DNA of 64,000 nucleotides. Origin: Thereva unica (taxonomy: Eukaryota; Arthropoda; Insecta; Diptera; Therevidae). The stretch spans positions 166,918,516-166,982,515 of the forward strand of contig OX465281.1 in assembly GCA_949987705.1 (NCBI GenBank), in the 5' to 3' direction. The notes below the pieces were generated by a model, which had not been told where the DNA came from, searched no databases, and worked only from the letters and a program-made list of their open reading frames with translations. A program made the translations under genes and the position numbers. Of this stretch, positions 63,996 through 64,000 are shown piece by piece. Within the stretch, counting starts at the first letter, position 1. Each line of letters opens with the position of its first letter.

Positions 63996-64000
63996 ATGAA

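Overview
This window looks like an insect chromosome segment made almost entirely of transposable elements. The signs are copia elements with a copia-type primer-binding site, an errantivirus-type element with a baculovirus-F-like env, an R1-clade LINE, short (~55-70 bp) spliceosomal introns and AT-rich sequence. I cannot name the species; a dipteran with a large, repeat-rich genome is plausible but is inference. Only one ordinary host gene is visible: a four-exon MIP18/CIAO2-family gene (galla-like, 55555-56248, +).

Region 1-29648 is one minus-strand copia element (copia-1) expanded from about 4-5 kb to more than 29 kb. Its frame can be followed from the 5' LTR (29477-29648) down to reverse transcriptase at the left edge. 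It is cut by nine insertions: a LINE 3' fragment (1-267); a Ty3/gypsy element (gypsy-1, 1935-7513) whose own LTR holds another LINE copy (714-1903) inside a perfect 148-bp direct repeat; a non-coding LTR element with ~2.46-kb LTRs (7662-16649, TSD AGAT); a 4.98-kb element with ~1.1-kb inverted arms (17164-22143, TSD CTTGTAC); a 155-bp MITE (22953-23107); a full-length single-ORF LINE (23370-26651, 11-bp TSD); and three TIR elements (27380-27788, 27811-28292, 28765-29438).

Region 29649-36022 holds short TIR elements and an apparently intact copia element (copia-2, 31427-36017, TSD CTAAT, one 1324-codon ORF).

Region ~36-52.4 kb is a second nest. A two-gene PIF/Harbinger transposon has a MADF/BESS partner gene (37124-38065, +) and a DDE transposase (minus, in pieces from 52318 down to 38227). 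It was interrupted by several MITEs and by a 9.8-kb errantivirus-like element (42006-51843, TSD GTCA) with gag, pro, RT, RNase H, integrase and a broken env. That element carries its own nested MITEs.

Region 52.4-59 kb has further nested MITEs, then the galla-like gene, a 1.5-kb inverted-repeat element, a Tc1-like end and a (TA)n microsatellite. From 59176 to the right edge is an apparently intact R1-clade LINE whose 5' end abuts the (TA)n tract. At least eleven TIR elements in the window have perfect or near-perfect 3-bp target duplications, pointing to repeated PIF/Harbinger-type mobilisation.
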